Shown in pieces: positions 50,138-62,602 of a stretch of 64,000 nt of DNA. The notes beneath the pieces are model-generated. The model was given only the letters and a program-made list of their open reading frames with translations, searched no databases and was not told where the DNA came from. Position 1 is the stretch's first letter, and each line of letters starts with the position of its first letter. The stretch is from the NCBI RefSeq assembly GCF_000016325.1, contig NC_009436.1:4340001-4404000 (forward strand). The letters run 5' to 3'. The translations under genes were made by a program, and so were the position numbers. The stretch is from Enterobacter sp. 638. GTDB taxonomy: Bacteria; Pseudomonadota; Gammaproteobacteria; Enterobacterales; Enterobacteriaceae.

Positions 50138-50169
50138 GGACGTCAATACATCTGGACATCTAAACTTCT
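50138..50169. promoter_or_regulatory. Met boxes between metB and metJ
   Basis: Four phased octamers GGACGTCA, ATACATCT, GGACATCT, AAACTTCT, close to the AGACGTCT consensus. They form the operator through which MetJ-SAM represses metBL and its own gene. The rest of the 277-bp gap carries the promoters of both. Confidence 0.9.
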
Positions 50170-50353
50170 TTGCGTATAGATTGAGCAATGCGAGAATAGC
50201 CGTTAAAATGACATGCTTTAGTGCACGCTAAAGGCGCAATACCCGTGTCACGGTATCGTCCTTACGGTAAACTACGCGAGATTACGGTATAAAGCCCCAT
50301 ACAACTTATGGCTTTATGCCCTTATAAATGACAGAGAGGATTAAAGGTATCTC

Positions 50354-50671
50354 ATGGCTGAATGGAGCGGCGAATATATCAGCCCATACGCTGAGCACGG
50401 TAAGAAGAGTGAGCAAGTAAAAAAAATTACGGTTTCCATTCCTCTGAAGGTGTTAAAGATCCTCACCGATGAACGCACGCGTCGTCAGGTGAATAACCTG
50501 CGTCACGCGACAAACAGCGAACTGCTCTGCGAAGCATTTTTGCATGCGTTTACTGGCCAACCCCTGCCGAATGATGAAGACCTGCGCAAAGAGCGTAGCG
50601 ATGAAATTCCGGAAGCGGCGAAAGTGATCATGCGTGAACTGGGTATCGACCCGGATACGTGGGAATACTGA
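50354..50671 (+). CDS. metJ: Methionine repressor MetJ
   Basis: Ribbon-helix-helix repressor with SAM as corepressor. It has 105 residues, the E. coli length. The beta-strand that enters DNA is [16 protein letters not shown] (about 22-37), and the helix [20 protein letters not shown] follows. The operators it recognises are visible upstream of metB/metJ and metF, and possibly btuB. It converges on rpmE across a terminator. Confidence 0.99.
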
Positions 50672-50682
50672 AGTGCAGAAAC

Positions 50683-50712
50683 AAAAAAAGCGCCTTTCGG
50701 CGCTTTTTTTTC
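50683..50712. terminator. Bidirectional terminator between metJ and rpmE
   Basis: AGCGCC-TTTC-GGCGCT with an A-run before and T-run after, 12 bp past metJ and just past the rpmE stop. Confidence 0.9.
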
Positions 50713-50719
50713 GGGTAGC

Positions 50720-50932
50720 TTATTTAGCGCCCGGGATGCTGAAACGCTTGTTGAAGCGGTCAACACGGCCACCGGTTGCAACATCACGCTGCTTACCAGT
50801 GTAGAACGGGTGGCATTGGCCGCACACGTCCAGGTTCAGATCGTGACCCACTGTAGAGCGGATTTTGATCGCGTTACCGCAAGAGCAGTTTGCAGTAATA
50901 AAATCGTATTTCGGGTGAATATCTTTTTTCAT
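50720..50932 (-). CDS. rpmE: 50S ribosomal protein L31 (zinc-binding form)
   Basis: A 70-residue L31 with the four metal-binding cysteine positions (CSCG near 16-18 and CGQC near 37-40), so this is the zinc-containing paralogue. The Zur-controlled YkgM type lacks them. The 5' region 50933-51030 is long enough for the autogenous leader reported for rpmE in E. coli. In E. coli yiiX lies between rpmE and metJ; here there are only 48 bp. Confidence 0.98.
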   Translation of the reverse strand: MKKDIHPKYDFITANCSCGNAIKIRSTVGHDLNLDVCGQCHPFYTGKQRDVATGGRVDRFNKRFSIPGAK

Positions 50933-51087
50933 GGGGAGAACCTCAGTTAAGGCCGCGTCGCTCTTCCAGCCCTAACGCCAGACACCACGCGATGTTGATA
51001 GTAAATTCTTTGGCGTAATGTTACACCAAAGGCGGCGAATCATACAGAATCCATTCGGTGGATGCAAACTGATCAGCACGTCTATAG

Positions 51088-53331
<2,244 letters not shown>

Positions 53332-53459
53332 AAACGATGCGAGAGGGATCGAAAAATCAAACGCTCCTCACACTTTTTATGAAAATTCTGTAACCGCTTC
53401 CATTCACTATCTGTAAAAATGAATCAGTCAGTAGTTGGTGGTCCTGCGAGGAGAAGACG

Positions 53460-54485
53460 TTGAAGTCCAGGAAAGAGGTTGCCCCGGCGACCATGAAAGA
53501 CGTTGCCCAGAAAGCCAAAGTGTCCACGGCAACGGTGTCCCGCGCGTTAATGAACCCGGATAAAGTCTCTCAGACGACGCGTAATCGCGTTGAGCAGGCG
53601 GCGCTGGAAGTGGGCTATTTACCTCAGGCGATGGGCCGTAACCTCAAGCGAAATGAGTCGCGGACCATTCTGGTGATTGTGCCGGACATTTGCGATCCCT
53701 TCTTTAGCGAGATTATTCGCGGCATCGAAGTCACCGCCGCCGCACAGGGTTATCTGGTGTTGATCGGCGATTGCGCGCATCAAAATCAGCAAGAAAAAAC
53801 CTTTATCGACCTCATCATTACCAAGCAGATCGACGGTATGTTGCTGCTCGGATCGCGTTTGCCGTTTGATGCCAGCATCGAAGAGCAGCGCAACCTGCCG
53901 CCGATGGTGATGGCGAATGAATTTGCGCCAGAGCTTAAACTGCCAACGGTGCATATTGATAATCTGACTGCCGCGTTTAACGCCGTGAACTATCTCCAGG
54001 ATTTGGGGCATAAGCGCATTGGCTGTATCGCCGGACCGGAAGAGATGCCGCTGTGCCATTATCGTTTGCAGGGCTACGTTCAGGCACTGCGTCGTGCTGG
54101 CGTGACGGTCGATCCGCATTACATCGCGCGCGGTGATTTTACGCTTGAAGCCGGAGGCCTGGCGCTCGAGCAACTACTGTCGCAGTCTGTGCCGCCAACG
54201 GCCGTTTTCTGCCACAGCGACGTGATGGCGTTGGGCGCGTTGTCGTATGCCAAACGCCGGGGCCTGCGCGTGCCGCAAGATTTGTCTATTATCGGGTTCG
54301 ATAATATTTCCCTTTCCGAGTTTTGCGATCCTCCCCTCTCGACCGTCGCGCAACCGCGCTATGATATTGGGCGCGAGGCCATGCTGTTACTGCTTGATCA
54401 ACTGCATGGGCAAACCGTCAGCAGCGGCTCGCGGTTACTGGATTGCGAACTTATTATTCGGGGCTCTACACAGGCGCTTACTTAA
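53460..54485 (+). CDS. cytR: LacI-family repressor of nucleoside genes, CytR
   Basis: Represses deo, udp, cdd, nupC, nupG and tsx together with CRP; cytidine is the inducer. It has 341 residues, as in E. coli. The helix-turn-helix is MKDVAQKAKVSTATVSRALM (about 12-31), followed by the periplasmic-binding-like core with LPTVHIDNLTAAF. The start is TTG (53460) after GGAG. The N-terminal tail and the linker are the parts most unlike E. coli. ftsN follows 93 bp downstream. Confidence 0.97.
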   Translation: MKSRKEVAPATMKDVAQKAKVSTATVSRALMNPDKVSQTTRNRVEQAALEVGYLPQAMGRNLKRNESRTILVIVPDICDPFFSEIIRGIEVTAAAQGYLVLIGDCAHQNQQEKTFIDLIITKQIDGMLLLGSRLPFDASIEEQRNLPPMVMANEFAPELKLPTVHIDNLTAAFNAVNYLQDLGHKRIGCIAGPEEMPLCHYRLQGYVQALRRAGVTVDPHYIARGDFTLEAGGLALEQLLSQSVPPTAVFCHSDVMALGALSYAKRRGLRVPQDLSIIGFDNISLSEFCDPPLSTVAQPRYDIGREAMLLLLDQLHGQTVSSGSRLLDCELIIRGSTQALT

Positions 54486-54578
54486 AGTAAACGGCTTTAA
54501 GACTCCCTCATCTGGTCAAAGGCCCGCCGCTTAAGTAACATGGCGGGCTGACGAATGCATAAATACAGCGAAACGATA

Positions 54579-55589
54579 GTGGCACAACGAGATTATGTAC
54601 GTCGCGGCCAGCCGGCACCTTCGCGACGCAAAAAGAGCACCTCACGGAGCAAGAAAAGTAGCCTGTCCTCCGTCTCGCCCGCTATGGTCGCGATAGCCGC
54701 GGCTGTGCTCGTGGCCTTTATCGGCGGTTTATACTTTATTACTCACCACAAAAAAGAAGAGTCTGAAGCGCTTCAGGGCAACAAAGTGGCCGGTAATGGT
54801 TTGCCGCCAAAACCTGAAGAGCGCTGGCGCTATATCAAAGAGCTGGAAAGCCGCCAGCCAGGCGTGCGTGCCCCGACCGAGCCTTCTGCCGGTGGTGAAG
54901 TGAAAAATGCCGATCAGCTAACGAATGAGCAACGCCAGCTTCTGGCGCAAATGCAGGCCGATATGCGCCAGCAGCCAACGCAGCTGACCGAAGTGCCGTG
55001 GAATGAACAGACGCCGCAGCAGCGTCAGCAAACGCTGCAACGTCAACGTCAGGCACAGCAGCAAGTTCAGCAACCGCAGTTGACGCAAACGCAGCCGGTA
55101 CAGCAACCGCGCGCACAGCCGCGTGTGACCGAACAACCGTATCAGCAGCCACAGCAGCAGACGCGTACCGTGCAGACTCAGCCTGTCCAGCAGCCGCGCC
55201 AGACGCAGCAGCAGAAACAAACCGCATCAGCACAGCCGTATCAGGATCTGCTGCAAACGCCAGCGCATAACACCGCGCAGCAGCCGAAAGCGCAGCCACA
55301 GCAGAGCGCACCGGTTACGCAGCCAGCCGAAGCACCGAAACAAACGGCCGAGAAGAAAGACGATCGTCGCTGGATGGTTCAGTGCGGATCGTTCAAAGGC
55401 GCAGACCAGGCAGAAACCGTGCGTGCGCAGTTGGCCTTTGAAGGTTTTGATTCACGCATCACCACCAACGGCGGCTGGAATCGCGTTGTAATCGGCCCGG
55501 TGAAGGGCAAAGAAAATGCAGACGGCACCATTAGCCGCCTGAAAATTGCCGGTCACACAAACTGCATTCGACTCGCCTCTGGGGGTTGA
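54579..55589 (+). CDS. ftsN: Cell division protein FtsN
   Basis: Bitopic inner-membrane protein that triggers septal peptidoglycan synthesis. It has 336 residues from GTG at 54579 (E. coli 319, also GTG). Parts: a basic cytoplasmic tail (VRRGQPAPSRRKKSTSRSKK), a membrane helix near 32-54, periplasmic helices with EERWRYIKELESR and TQLTEVPWNEQT, a long Gln-rich linker (about 140-255), and a C-terminal SPOR domain starting at WMVQCGSF with a cysteine pair. The linker is longer than in E. coli and accounts for the extra length. A hairpin GGGGGTT...AACCCCC overlaps the stop. Confidence 0.96.
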   Translation: MAQRDYVRRGQPAPSRRKKSTSRSKKSSLSSVSPAMVAIAAAVLVAFIGGLYFITHHKKEESEALQGNKVAGNGLPPKPEERWRYIKELESRQPGVRAPTEPSAGGEVKNADQLTNEQRQLLAQMQADMRQQPTQLTEVPWNEQTPQQRQQTLQRQRQAQQQVQQPQLTQTQPVQQPRAQPRVTEQPYQQPQQQTRTVQTQPVQQPRQTQQQKQTASAQPYQDLLQTPAHNTAQQPKAQPQQSAPVTQPAEAPKQTAEKKDDRRWMVQCGSFKGADQAETVRAQLAFEGFDSRITTNGGWNRVVIGPVKGKENADGTISRLKIAGHTNCIRLASGG

Positions 55590-55681
55590 AACCCCCAAAA
55601 TCCCCCCCATCTATCATTCTATTCAGCCCTGAGTATCAGCTCAGGGCATCTGTTTCGAATTTGTAACCAGGGGGTCTGCTC

Positions 55682-56212
55682 GTGACAACAATAGTAAGTG
55701 TACGCCGTAACGGCCATGTGGTAATCGCCGGTGATGGCCAGGCCACGCTGGGTAATACCGTCATGAAAGGCAACGTGAAAAAAGTGCGCCGCCTGTATAA
55801 CGACAAAGTGATCGCCGGTTTTGCGGGCGGTACCGCTGACGCCTTCACGCTCTTCGAACTGTTTGAACGCAAGCTTGAAATGCACCAGGGCCACCTGGTC
55901 AAAGCGGCCGTTGAGCTGGCGAAAGACTGGCGCACCGACCGCATGCTGCGCAAACTCGAAGCGCTGCTGGCCGTCGCGGATGAAAATGCCTCTCTGATTA
56001 TCACCGGGAACGGTGACGTCATTCAGCCAGAAAACGATCTGATTGCTATCGGCTCCGGCGGTCCTTACGCCCAGGCCGCTGCGCGTGCTTTGCTTGAAAA
56101 TACTGAGCTGAGCGCCCGCGAAATTGCCGAGAAGGCGTTGGGAATTGCAGGTGATATCTGCATTTACACCAACCACTTCCATACCATCGAAGAATTGAAC
56201 TCTAAAGCGTAA
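55682..56212 (+). CDS. hslV: ATP-dependent protease subunit HslV (ClpQ)
   Basis: Proteasome-like threonine peptidase that forms a double hexamer and degrades SulA, RcsA and other substrates with HslU. It has 176 residues and a GTG start; after Met removal Thr2 (TTIVSVRR) becomes the nucleophile. The metal-site and S1 residues in [13 protein letters not shown] and the C-terminal NHFHTIEEL are conserved. hslU follows after 9 bp, giving the heat-shock operon hslVU. Confidence 0.99.
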   Translation: MTTIVSVRRNGHVVIAGDGQATLGNTVMKGNVKKVRRLYNDKVIAGFAGGTADAFTLFELFERKLEMHQGHLVKAAVELAKDWRTDRMLRKLEALLAVADENASLIITGNGDVIQPENDLIAIGSGGPYAQAAARALLENTELSAREIAEKALGIAGDICIYTNHFHTIEELNSKA

Positions 56213-56221
56213 GGATCTCCC

Positions 56222-57553
56222 ATGTCTGAAATGACCCCACGCGAAATTGTCAGCGAGCTGAACAAACACATTATCGGCCAGGACAATGCCAAGCGTTCCG
56301 TGGCAATCGCCCTGCGTAACCGCTGGCGTCGTATGCAGCTTGATGAAGAGCTGCGCCACGAAGTTACCCCAAAAAATATTCTGATGATCGGCCCGACCGG
56401 CGTCGGTAAAACCGAAATCGCCCGTCGTCTGGCGAAGCTGGCAAACGCACCGTTCATCAAAGTTGAAGCCACCAAGTTCACTGAAGTGGGCTACGTCGGT
56501 AAAGAAGTGGACTCGATTATCCGCGATCTGGCCGATTCAGCGATGAAAATGGTGCGCGTACAGGCCATCGAGAAAAACCGTTATCGTGCTGAAGAAATGG
56601 CCGAAGAACGTATTCTCGACGTGCTGATCCCACCGGCAAAAAACAACTGGGGTCAGAATGAACAACCTCAGGAGCCGTCCGCCGCGCGTCAGGCATTCCG
56701 CAAAAAACTGCGTGAAGGCCAACTGGACGACAAAGAGATTGAAATTGATCTGGCTGCGGCACCAATGGGTGTAGAAATTATGTCTCCTCCGGGTATGGAA
56801 GAGATGACAAGCCAGCTGCAGTCGATGTTCCAGAACCTGGGCGGTCAGAAGCAAAAGCCGCGCAAGCTGAAAATCAAAGACGCAATGAAGCTGCTGATTG
56901 AAGAAGAAGCGGCCAAACTGGTGAATCCAGAAGAGTTGAAACAAGACGCAATCGACGCGGTTGAGCAACACGGCATCGTGTTTATCGATGAGATCGACAA
57001 AATCTGTAAGCGCGGTGAATCTAACGGTCCGGACGTGTCTCGTGAAGGCGTTCAGCGTGACCTGTTGCCGCTGGTCGAGGGCTGTACCGTTTCGACCAAG
57101 CACGGCATGGTCAAAACCGATCACATTCTGTTTATTGCTTCTGGCGCGTTCCAGGTGGCTAAGCCTTCCGATCTCATTCCTGAATTGCAGGGCCGTCTGC
57201 CAATTCGCGTGGAGCTGCAGGCGCTGACCACCGACGATTTCGAACGCATTCTGACTGAGCCAAATGCCTCGATCACCGTGCAGTACAAAGCGCTGATGGC
57301 CACCGAAGGTGTGACCATTGAGTTCACCGCAGACGGTATCAAGCGTATCGCTCAGGCCGCATGGCAGGTTAACGAAACCACCGAAAACATCGGAGCGCGT
57401 CGTTTGCACACCGTGCTGGAACGTCTGGTCGAAGATATCTCTTATGAAGCAAGCGATCTGAACGGCCAAAGTATTACCATTGACGCAGATTATGTGAGTA
57501 AACATCTGGATGCGTTAGTGGCAGATGAAGATCTAAGCCGTTTTATCTTATAA
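56222..57553 (+). CDS. hslU: HslU ATPase (ClpY), unfoldase of HslVU
   Basis: AAA+ unfoldase of 443 residues, the E. coli length. Walker [10 protein letters not shown] (near 57-65), the pore motif GYVG (near 90-93), an inserted I-domain (about 110-240, the most variable part), Walker [10 protein letters not shown], and the C-terminal tail ending SRFIL, which docks into HslV. It is co-transcribed with hslV and followed by a terminator. Confidence 0.99.
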   Translation: MSEMTPREIVSELNKHIIGQDNAKRSVAIALRNRWRRMQLDEELRHEVTPKNILMIGPTGVGKTEIARRLAKLANAPFIKVEATKFTEVGYVGKEVDSIIRDLADSAMKMVRVQAIEKNRYRAEEMAEERILDVLIPPAKNNWGQNEQPQEPSAARQAFRKKLREGQLDDKEIEIDLAAAPMGVEIMSPPGMEEMTSQLQSMFQNLGGQKQKPRKLKIKDAMKLLIEEEAAKLVNPEELKQDAIDAVEQHGIVFIDEIDKICKRGESNGPDVSREGVQRDLLPLVEGCTVSTKHGMVKTDHILFIASGAFQVAKPSDLIPELQGRLPIRVELQALTTDDFERILTEPNASITVQYKALMATEGVTIEFTADGIKRIAQAAWQVNETTENIGARRLHTVLERLVEDISYEASDLNGQSITIDADYVSKHLDALVADEDLSRFIL

Positions 57554-57583
57554 TCGCGGTTAATGCATTTTCATCACTGTTGA

Positions 57584-57606
57584 TGGGGGCTAATGCCCCC
57601 ATTTTT
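57584..57606 (+). terminator. Terminator of hslVU
   Basis: TGGGGGC-TAAT-GCCCCCA followed by TTTTT, 30 bp after the hslU stop and 15 bp before menA. Confidence 0.88.
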
Positions 57607-57620
57607 ATTGGCTAAATAAA

Positions 57621-58541
57621 ATGACTGATATCAGCCGTACTCAGGCGTGGCTCGAAAGCCTGCGTCCCAAGACATTACCTCTGGCCTTTGCCGCCATCGT
57701 CGTTGGCACCACGCTTGCCTGGTGGCAAGGTCATTTCGATCCGCTGGTTGCCGGACTGGCGCTCATCACGGCCGGTCTGCTGCAAATCCTCTCTAACCTT
57801 GCTAACGACTACGGCGATGCGGTTAAGGGCAGCGATAAACCCGATCGTATTGGGCCGCTGCGCGGCATGCAGAAAGGGGTGATAACTCAACCACAGATGA
57901 AACGTGCACTGATTATCACCGTGCTGCTCATCTGTCTTTCAGGTCTGGCGCTGGTGTCGGTGGCCTGCAAAACGACGGCCGATTTCATCGGCTTTATGGT
58001 GTTGGGGATTCTGGCGATTATTGCTGCGATTACCTATACCGTCGGCACGCGCCCTTATGGTTATATCGGTTTGGGTGATATTTCCGTGCTGGTTTTCTTT
58101 GGCTGGCTGAGCGTGATGGGCAGTTGGTATTTGCAGGCGCATACGCTGATTCCCGCGCTATTCCTGCCCGCTACTGCCTGCGGATTACTGGCTGCGGCGG
58201 TTCTCAACATCAATAACCTGCGCGATATCGAAAGTGACCGTGAGAACGGTAAAAACACCCTGGCGGTACGGTTAGGACCGGTCAACGCCCGTCGCTATCA
58301 CGCGGGCCTGTTGATGGGGGCGCTGATCTGCCTGGCACTGTTTAATCTGCTTTCATTGCAAAGCCTCTGGGGCTGGCTGTTTGTTCTGTCTGCGCCGCTG
58401 CTGATCAAACAGGCGCGTTTCGTGATGCGCGAGCTAAACCCCTCCGCGATGCCGCCCATGCTCGAACGTACGGTAAAAGGCGCATTACTGACTAACCTGT
58501 TGTTCGTACTTGGGATTATCCTGAGCCAGACGCTGCGTTAA
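57621..58541 (+). CDS. menA: 1,4-Dihydroxy-2-naphthoate octaprenyltransferase
   Basis: Integral-membrane UbiA-family prenyltransferase that makes demethylmenaquinone. It has 306 residues (E. coli 308) and about eight or nine membrane helices. The first aspartate-rich motif is NLANDYGDAVKGSDKPDR (near 66-83), and the second is NNLRDIESDRENGK (near 196-209). It is separated from hslU by a terminator and followed by rraA after 92 bp. Confidence 0.98.
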   Translation: MTDISRTQAWLESLRPKTLPLAFAAIVVGTTLAWWQGHFDPLVAGLALITAGLLQILSNLANDYGDAVKGSDKPDRIGPLRGMQKGVITQPQMKRALIITVLLICLSGLALVSVACKTTADFIGFMVLGILAIIAAITYTVGTRPYGYIGLGDISVLVFFGWLSVMGSWYLQAHTLIPALFLPATACGLLAAAVLNINNLRDIESDRENGKNTLAVRLGPVNARRYHAGLLMGALICLALFNLLSLQSLWGWLFVLSAPLLIKQARFVMRELNPSAMPPMLERTVKGALLTNLLFVLGIILSQTLR

Positions 58542-58633
58542 CTGACAAATATCAATTAACAATTGATGATTTTGCCAACAACGCGTTTAGCGCGATATAC
58601 TGAACACATTCGCAGCAACCGAGCGTTAAACCT

Positions 58634-59119
58634 ATGAAATACGATACTTCCGAGCTTTGTGACATCTATCAAGAAGATGTCAACGTCGTGGAACCGCTGT
58701 TTTCCAACTTTGGGGGACGGTCGTCATTTGGCGGACAAATCATCACGGTAAAATGTTTCGAGGACAACGGGTTGCTGTATGAGCTGCTCGAACAAAATGG
58801 CCGTGGCCGTATTTTGCTGGTTGATGGCGGCGGCTCTGTCCGTCGTGCGTTAATCGACGCCGATCTTGCCCGTCTGGCCCTGCAAAACGAGTGGGAAGGA
58901 ATTGTGGTGTACGGCGCTGTCCGTCAGGTTGACGATTTGGAAGAGCTGGATTTGGGCATTCAGGCCATTGCAGCTATCCCCGTGGGTGCCGCAGGCGAAG
59001 GCATCGGCGAAAGCGATGTGCGCGTTAACTTCGGTGGCGTCACTTTCTTCTCCGGCGACCATCTCTACGCCGACAATACCGGTATCATCCTTTCCGAAGA
59101 TCCTCTCGATATCGAGTAA
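58634..59119 (+). CDS. rraA: Regulator of RNase E activity A
   Basis: A ring-shaped trimer that binds the C-terminal half of RNase E and the degradosome helicase RhlB, inhibiting decay of many transcripts. It has 161 residues, the E. coli length, starting [12 protein letters not shown] with [21 protein letters not shown]. The fold resembles methyltransferases, but no catalytic activity is known. It is followed by a strong terminator. Confidence 0.98.
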   Translation: MKYDTSELCDIYQEDVNVVEPLFSNFGGRSSFGGQIITVKCFEDNGLLYELLEQNGRGRILLVDGGGSVRRALIDADLARLALQNEWEGIVVYGAVRQVDDLEELDLGIQAIAAIPVGAAGEGIGESDVRVNFGGVTFFSGDHLYADNTGIILSEDPLDIE

Positions 59120-59120
59120 T

Positions 59121-59148
59121 AAAAAAGGCACCGAAAGGTGCCTTTTTT
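59121..59148 (+). terminator. Terminator of rraA
   Basis: AAAAAAGGCACC-GAAA-GGTGCCTTTTTT, a perfect stem starting one base after the rraA stop. The symmetric A and T runs let it also serve the opposite strand (zapB). Confidence 0.93.
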
Positions 59149-59207
59149 ATGCGTTCTACGCAGTGGATTACCCAGTATCTATCCACCTTCCACGCTGATT
59201 ATCATGT

Positions 59208-59337
59208 CTTAATTCTCTAAATATTTCGCGTTAGGGCAAGGCGGCAAGCGAGTGAATCCCAGGAGCATAGATAACTATGTGACTGGGGTGAACACGCGCA
59301 GCCAACGCCGCCATTACGTGAAATATGACGAGGATTA
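59208..59337. repeat. ERIC (intergenic repeat unit) element
   Basis: About 130 bp with the ERIC hallmarks in order: CTCTAAATATTTCG, AAGGCGGCAAGCGAGTGAAT, CCCAGGAGC, GTGACTGGGGTGA, GCAGCCAACGC and AAATATGACG at the far end. The central palindrome surrounds ATAACTATG. The element ends at the zapB stop codon (TAA, 59337-59335), so zapB termination and 3' processing take place within it. Identified from the recalled ERIC consensus. Confidence 0.88.
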
Positions 59338-59574
59338 AACTTCTTCCATGCGGCCAAGCAATGCCTGCAGACGATCCTGCCAGCCGTTCTGCTGTTCGCG
59401 CAGCTGCTGATTTTCGCGCTCGAGCTCTTCACGACCGTTCTGAGCAGAATGCACTTCCTGCGCCAGAGCGTTGTTCTTTTCTTTCAGTTCTTCGATTTCC
59501 ATCTGCAGCAGTGTGATGGTGTCGATCGCCTGCTGTACTTTTGATTCAAGTTTCTCAAACACTTCTAATGACAT
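59335..59574 (-). CDS. zapB: Cell division factor ZapB
   Basis: Small coiled-coil protein that forms a layer inside the Z ring through ZapA and links it to MatP-bound DNA. The whole protein is heptad-rich ([20 protein letters not shown] ... [14 protein letters not shown] ... [12 protein letters not shown]). MSLEVF at 59574 is chosen, giving 79 residues, because AGAGG lies a good distance upstream; the ATG at 59580 (81 residues) is the other start in use. It is transcribed toward the ERIC element and rraA. Confidence 0.95.
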   Translation of the reverse strand: MSLEVFEKLESKVQQAIDTITLLQMEIEELKEKNNALAQEVHSAQNGREELERENQQLREQQNGWQDRLQALLGRMEEV

Positions 59575-59799
59575 GGTCATACCTCTTCTGAATGGCAAGG
59601 CGACGCTTCGAACTTACGCTACATCGTTCACATTTCATCAAGGAGGAGGAAAACTGAACAATGGCGTGTAAAACGCGCACAACATATTTAATGTCGATTG
59701 TATGGAGCGCGGCGTCCCCTGTCCAGCGGCATGCCGCGCAGATCGCGGTTTGCAACACTTTTCGGTCTGGTCCTGGTGCATTCGCGTCATCTACCCCTA

Positions 59800-60033
59800 A
59801 ATTGTTAATACTTTAGTTAATGAAATGATTCAGCTCACATTTCTCTACTGCTGCTAAAACACGCTTTATAGCGCGAAAACGCTCATTTTATTGACACAGC
59901 ACACACATTTTGATTTCGATATTTCTCGTTTTTGCTCGTTAACGATAAATTAACAGCATGTCTACAGGACATCGTGGCTGTTCGTTGTCGCTGCGCTAAC
60001 AATAAACATTCATCTTTCTTCAGGATTCCGATT
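59800..60033 (+). promoter_or_regulatory. glpFKX control region
   Basis: The 453-bp gap between zapB and glpF holds a -35-like TTGACA at 59891. It also holds AT-rich palindrome-like sites around TTTCGATATTTCTCG and TGCTCGTTAACGATAAA (about 59909-59950) that resemble GlpR operators (GTTCG...CGAAC type), and CAGCACACACATTTTG, a possible CRP site. The E. coli glpFKX promoter is controlled by GlpR and CRP. Boundaries are approximate. 59581-59800 shows nothing beyond the zapB promoter. Confidence 0.55.
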
Positions 60034-60879
60034 ATGAGTCAGACATCAACCTTAAAAGGCCAGTGCATCGCCGAGTTCCTTGGTACCGGGTTGTTGATTT
60101 TCTTTGGGGTAGGCTGTGTTGCTGCCCTGAAAGTGGCTGGCGCGACCTTCGGCCAGTGGGAGATCAGCATCATCTGGGGTTTGGGCGTGGCAATGGCCAT
60201 TTACCTGACTGCAGGGGTTTCCGGCGCACACCTTAACCCGGCGGTGACCATCGCGTTGTGGCTGTTCGCATGCTTTGACGGACGCAAAGTTGTGCCGTTT
60301 ATTATTTCTCAATTTGCCGGCGCCTTTTGCGCAGCGGCATTAGTTTACGGGCTTTATTACAATCTTTTCATCGACTTCGAACAGACGCATCATATGGTGC
60401 GCGGCAGTGTCGAAAGTCTGGATCTGGCCGGTATCTTCTCAACGTATCCAAACCCGCATATCAATTTTGTGCAGGCATTCGCAGTTGAGATGGTGATTAC
60501 CGCTATTCTGATGGGCGTTATCATGGCGCTGGGCGATGATGGTAACGGCATTCCGCGCGGCCCACTGGCTCCACTGTTGATTGGTTTACTGATTGCCGTG
60601 ATCGGCGCATCAATGGGTCCACTGACGGGCTTTGCGATGAACCCGGCGCGTGACCTGGGTCCGAAAACCTTCGCCTTCTTTGCGGGCTGGGGTGAAGTGG
60701 CCTTTACCGGTGCCAAAGATATCCCTTACTTCCTGGTGCCGCTGTTCGGCCCGATTGCAGGGGCTGCGCTGGGCGCATTCGGCTATCGCAAATTAATTGG
60801 TCGCCACTTACCGTGCGACACCTGTGTGGAAGACGAGAAAGAAACGACCTCTACCGCACAACAAAAAGCTTCGCTGTAA
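60034..60879 (+). CDS. glpF: Glycerol facilitator GlpF (aquaglyceroporin)
   Basis: Inner-membrane channel for glycerol and small polyols. It has 281 residues from MSQTSTLKGQC, the E. coli length, though the frame is open 34 codons further up. Six membrane helices plus two half-helices carry the paired motifs HLNPAVT (near 66-72) and MNPARDLG (near 202-209). The selectivity-filter arginine follows the second NPA. It is the first gene of glpFKX, with glpK 21 bp downstream. Confidence 0.98.
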   Translation: MSQTSTLKGQCIAEFLGTGLLIFFGVGCVAALKVAGATFGQWEISIIWGLGVAMAIYLTAGVSGAHLNPAVTIALWLFACFDGRKVVPFIISQFAGAFCAAALVYGLYYNLFIDFEQTHHMVRGSVESLDLAGIFSTYPNPHINFVQAFAVEMVITAILMGVIMALGDDGNGIPRGPLAPLLIGLLIAVIGASMGPLTGFAMNPARDLGPKTFAFFAGWGEVAFTGAKDIPYFLVPLFGPIAGAALGAFGYRKLIGRHLPCDTCVEDEKETTSTAQQKASL

Positions 60880-62409
<1,530 letters not shown>

Positions 62410-62412
62410 TTA

Positions 62413-62524
62413 CCCTCACCCTCCCCTCTCCCAATGGGAGAGGGACTTTTCTGGTTTTCACTCACACGTTACCTGCCGCTTTTTTCCCTCTCCCCGTGGG
62501 AGAGGGCCGGGGTGAGGGCATCAG
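62413..62524. repeat. GGGAGAGGG-type palindromic repeat between glpK and glpX
   Basis: CCCTCACCCT, palindrome CCCTCTCCC-AAT-GGGAGAGGG (62424-62444), a 41-bp interior, palindrome CCCTCTCCC-CGT-GGGAGAGGG (62486-62506), then GGGGTGAGGGCATCAG. It starts 3 bp after the glpK stop. This is the same paired layout as at 33900 and 46233, with a shorter interior and the left CTGATG end missing. Confidence 0.83.
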
Positions 62525-62602
62525 GCCGCACCGCATCAACCCGCACCCCCTCCCACTCTGTGATAAACTTCGTGCAATTCCTTTTGACTGCACGAGTACC
62601 CC

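Noticed and set aside
56537..57505. 322-codon open frame antisense to hslU
   Set aside because: It mirrors a strongly coding gene in GC-rich codons, has no ribosome binding site and no recognisable domain. The same applies to long antisense frames at 3014-3754 (rhlB), 12226-12975 (ilvD), 45078-45866 (metF), 47840-48682 (metL) and 36388-37155 (argC).
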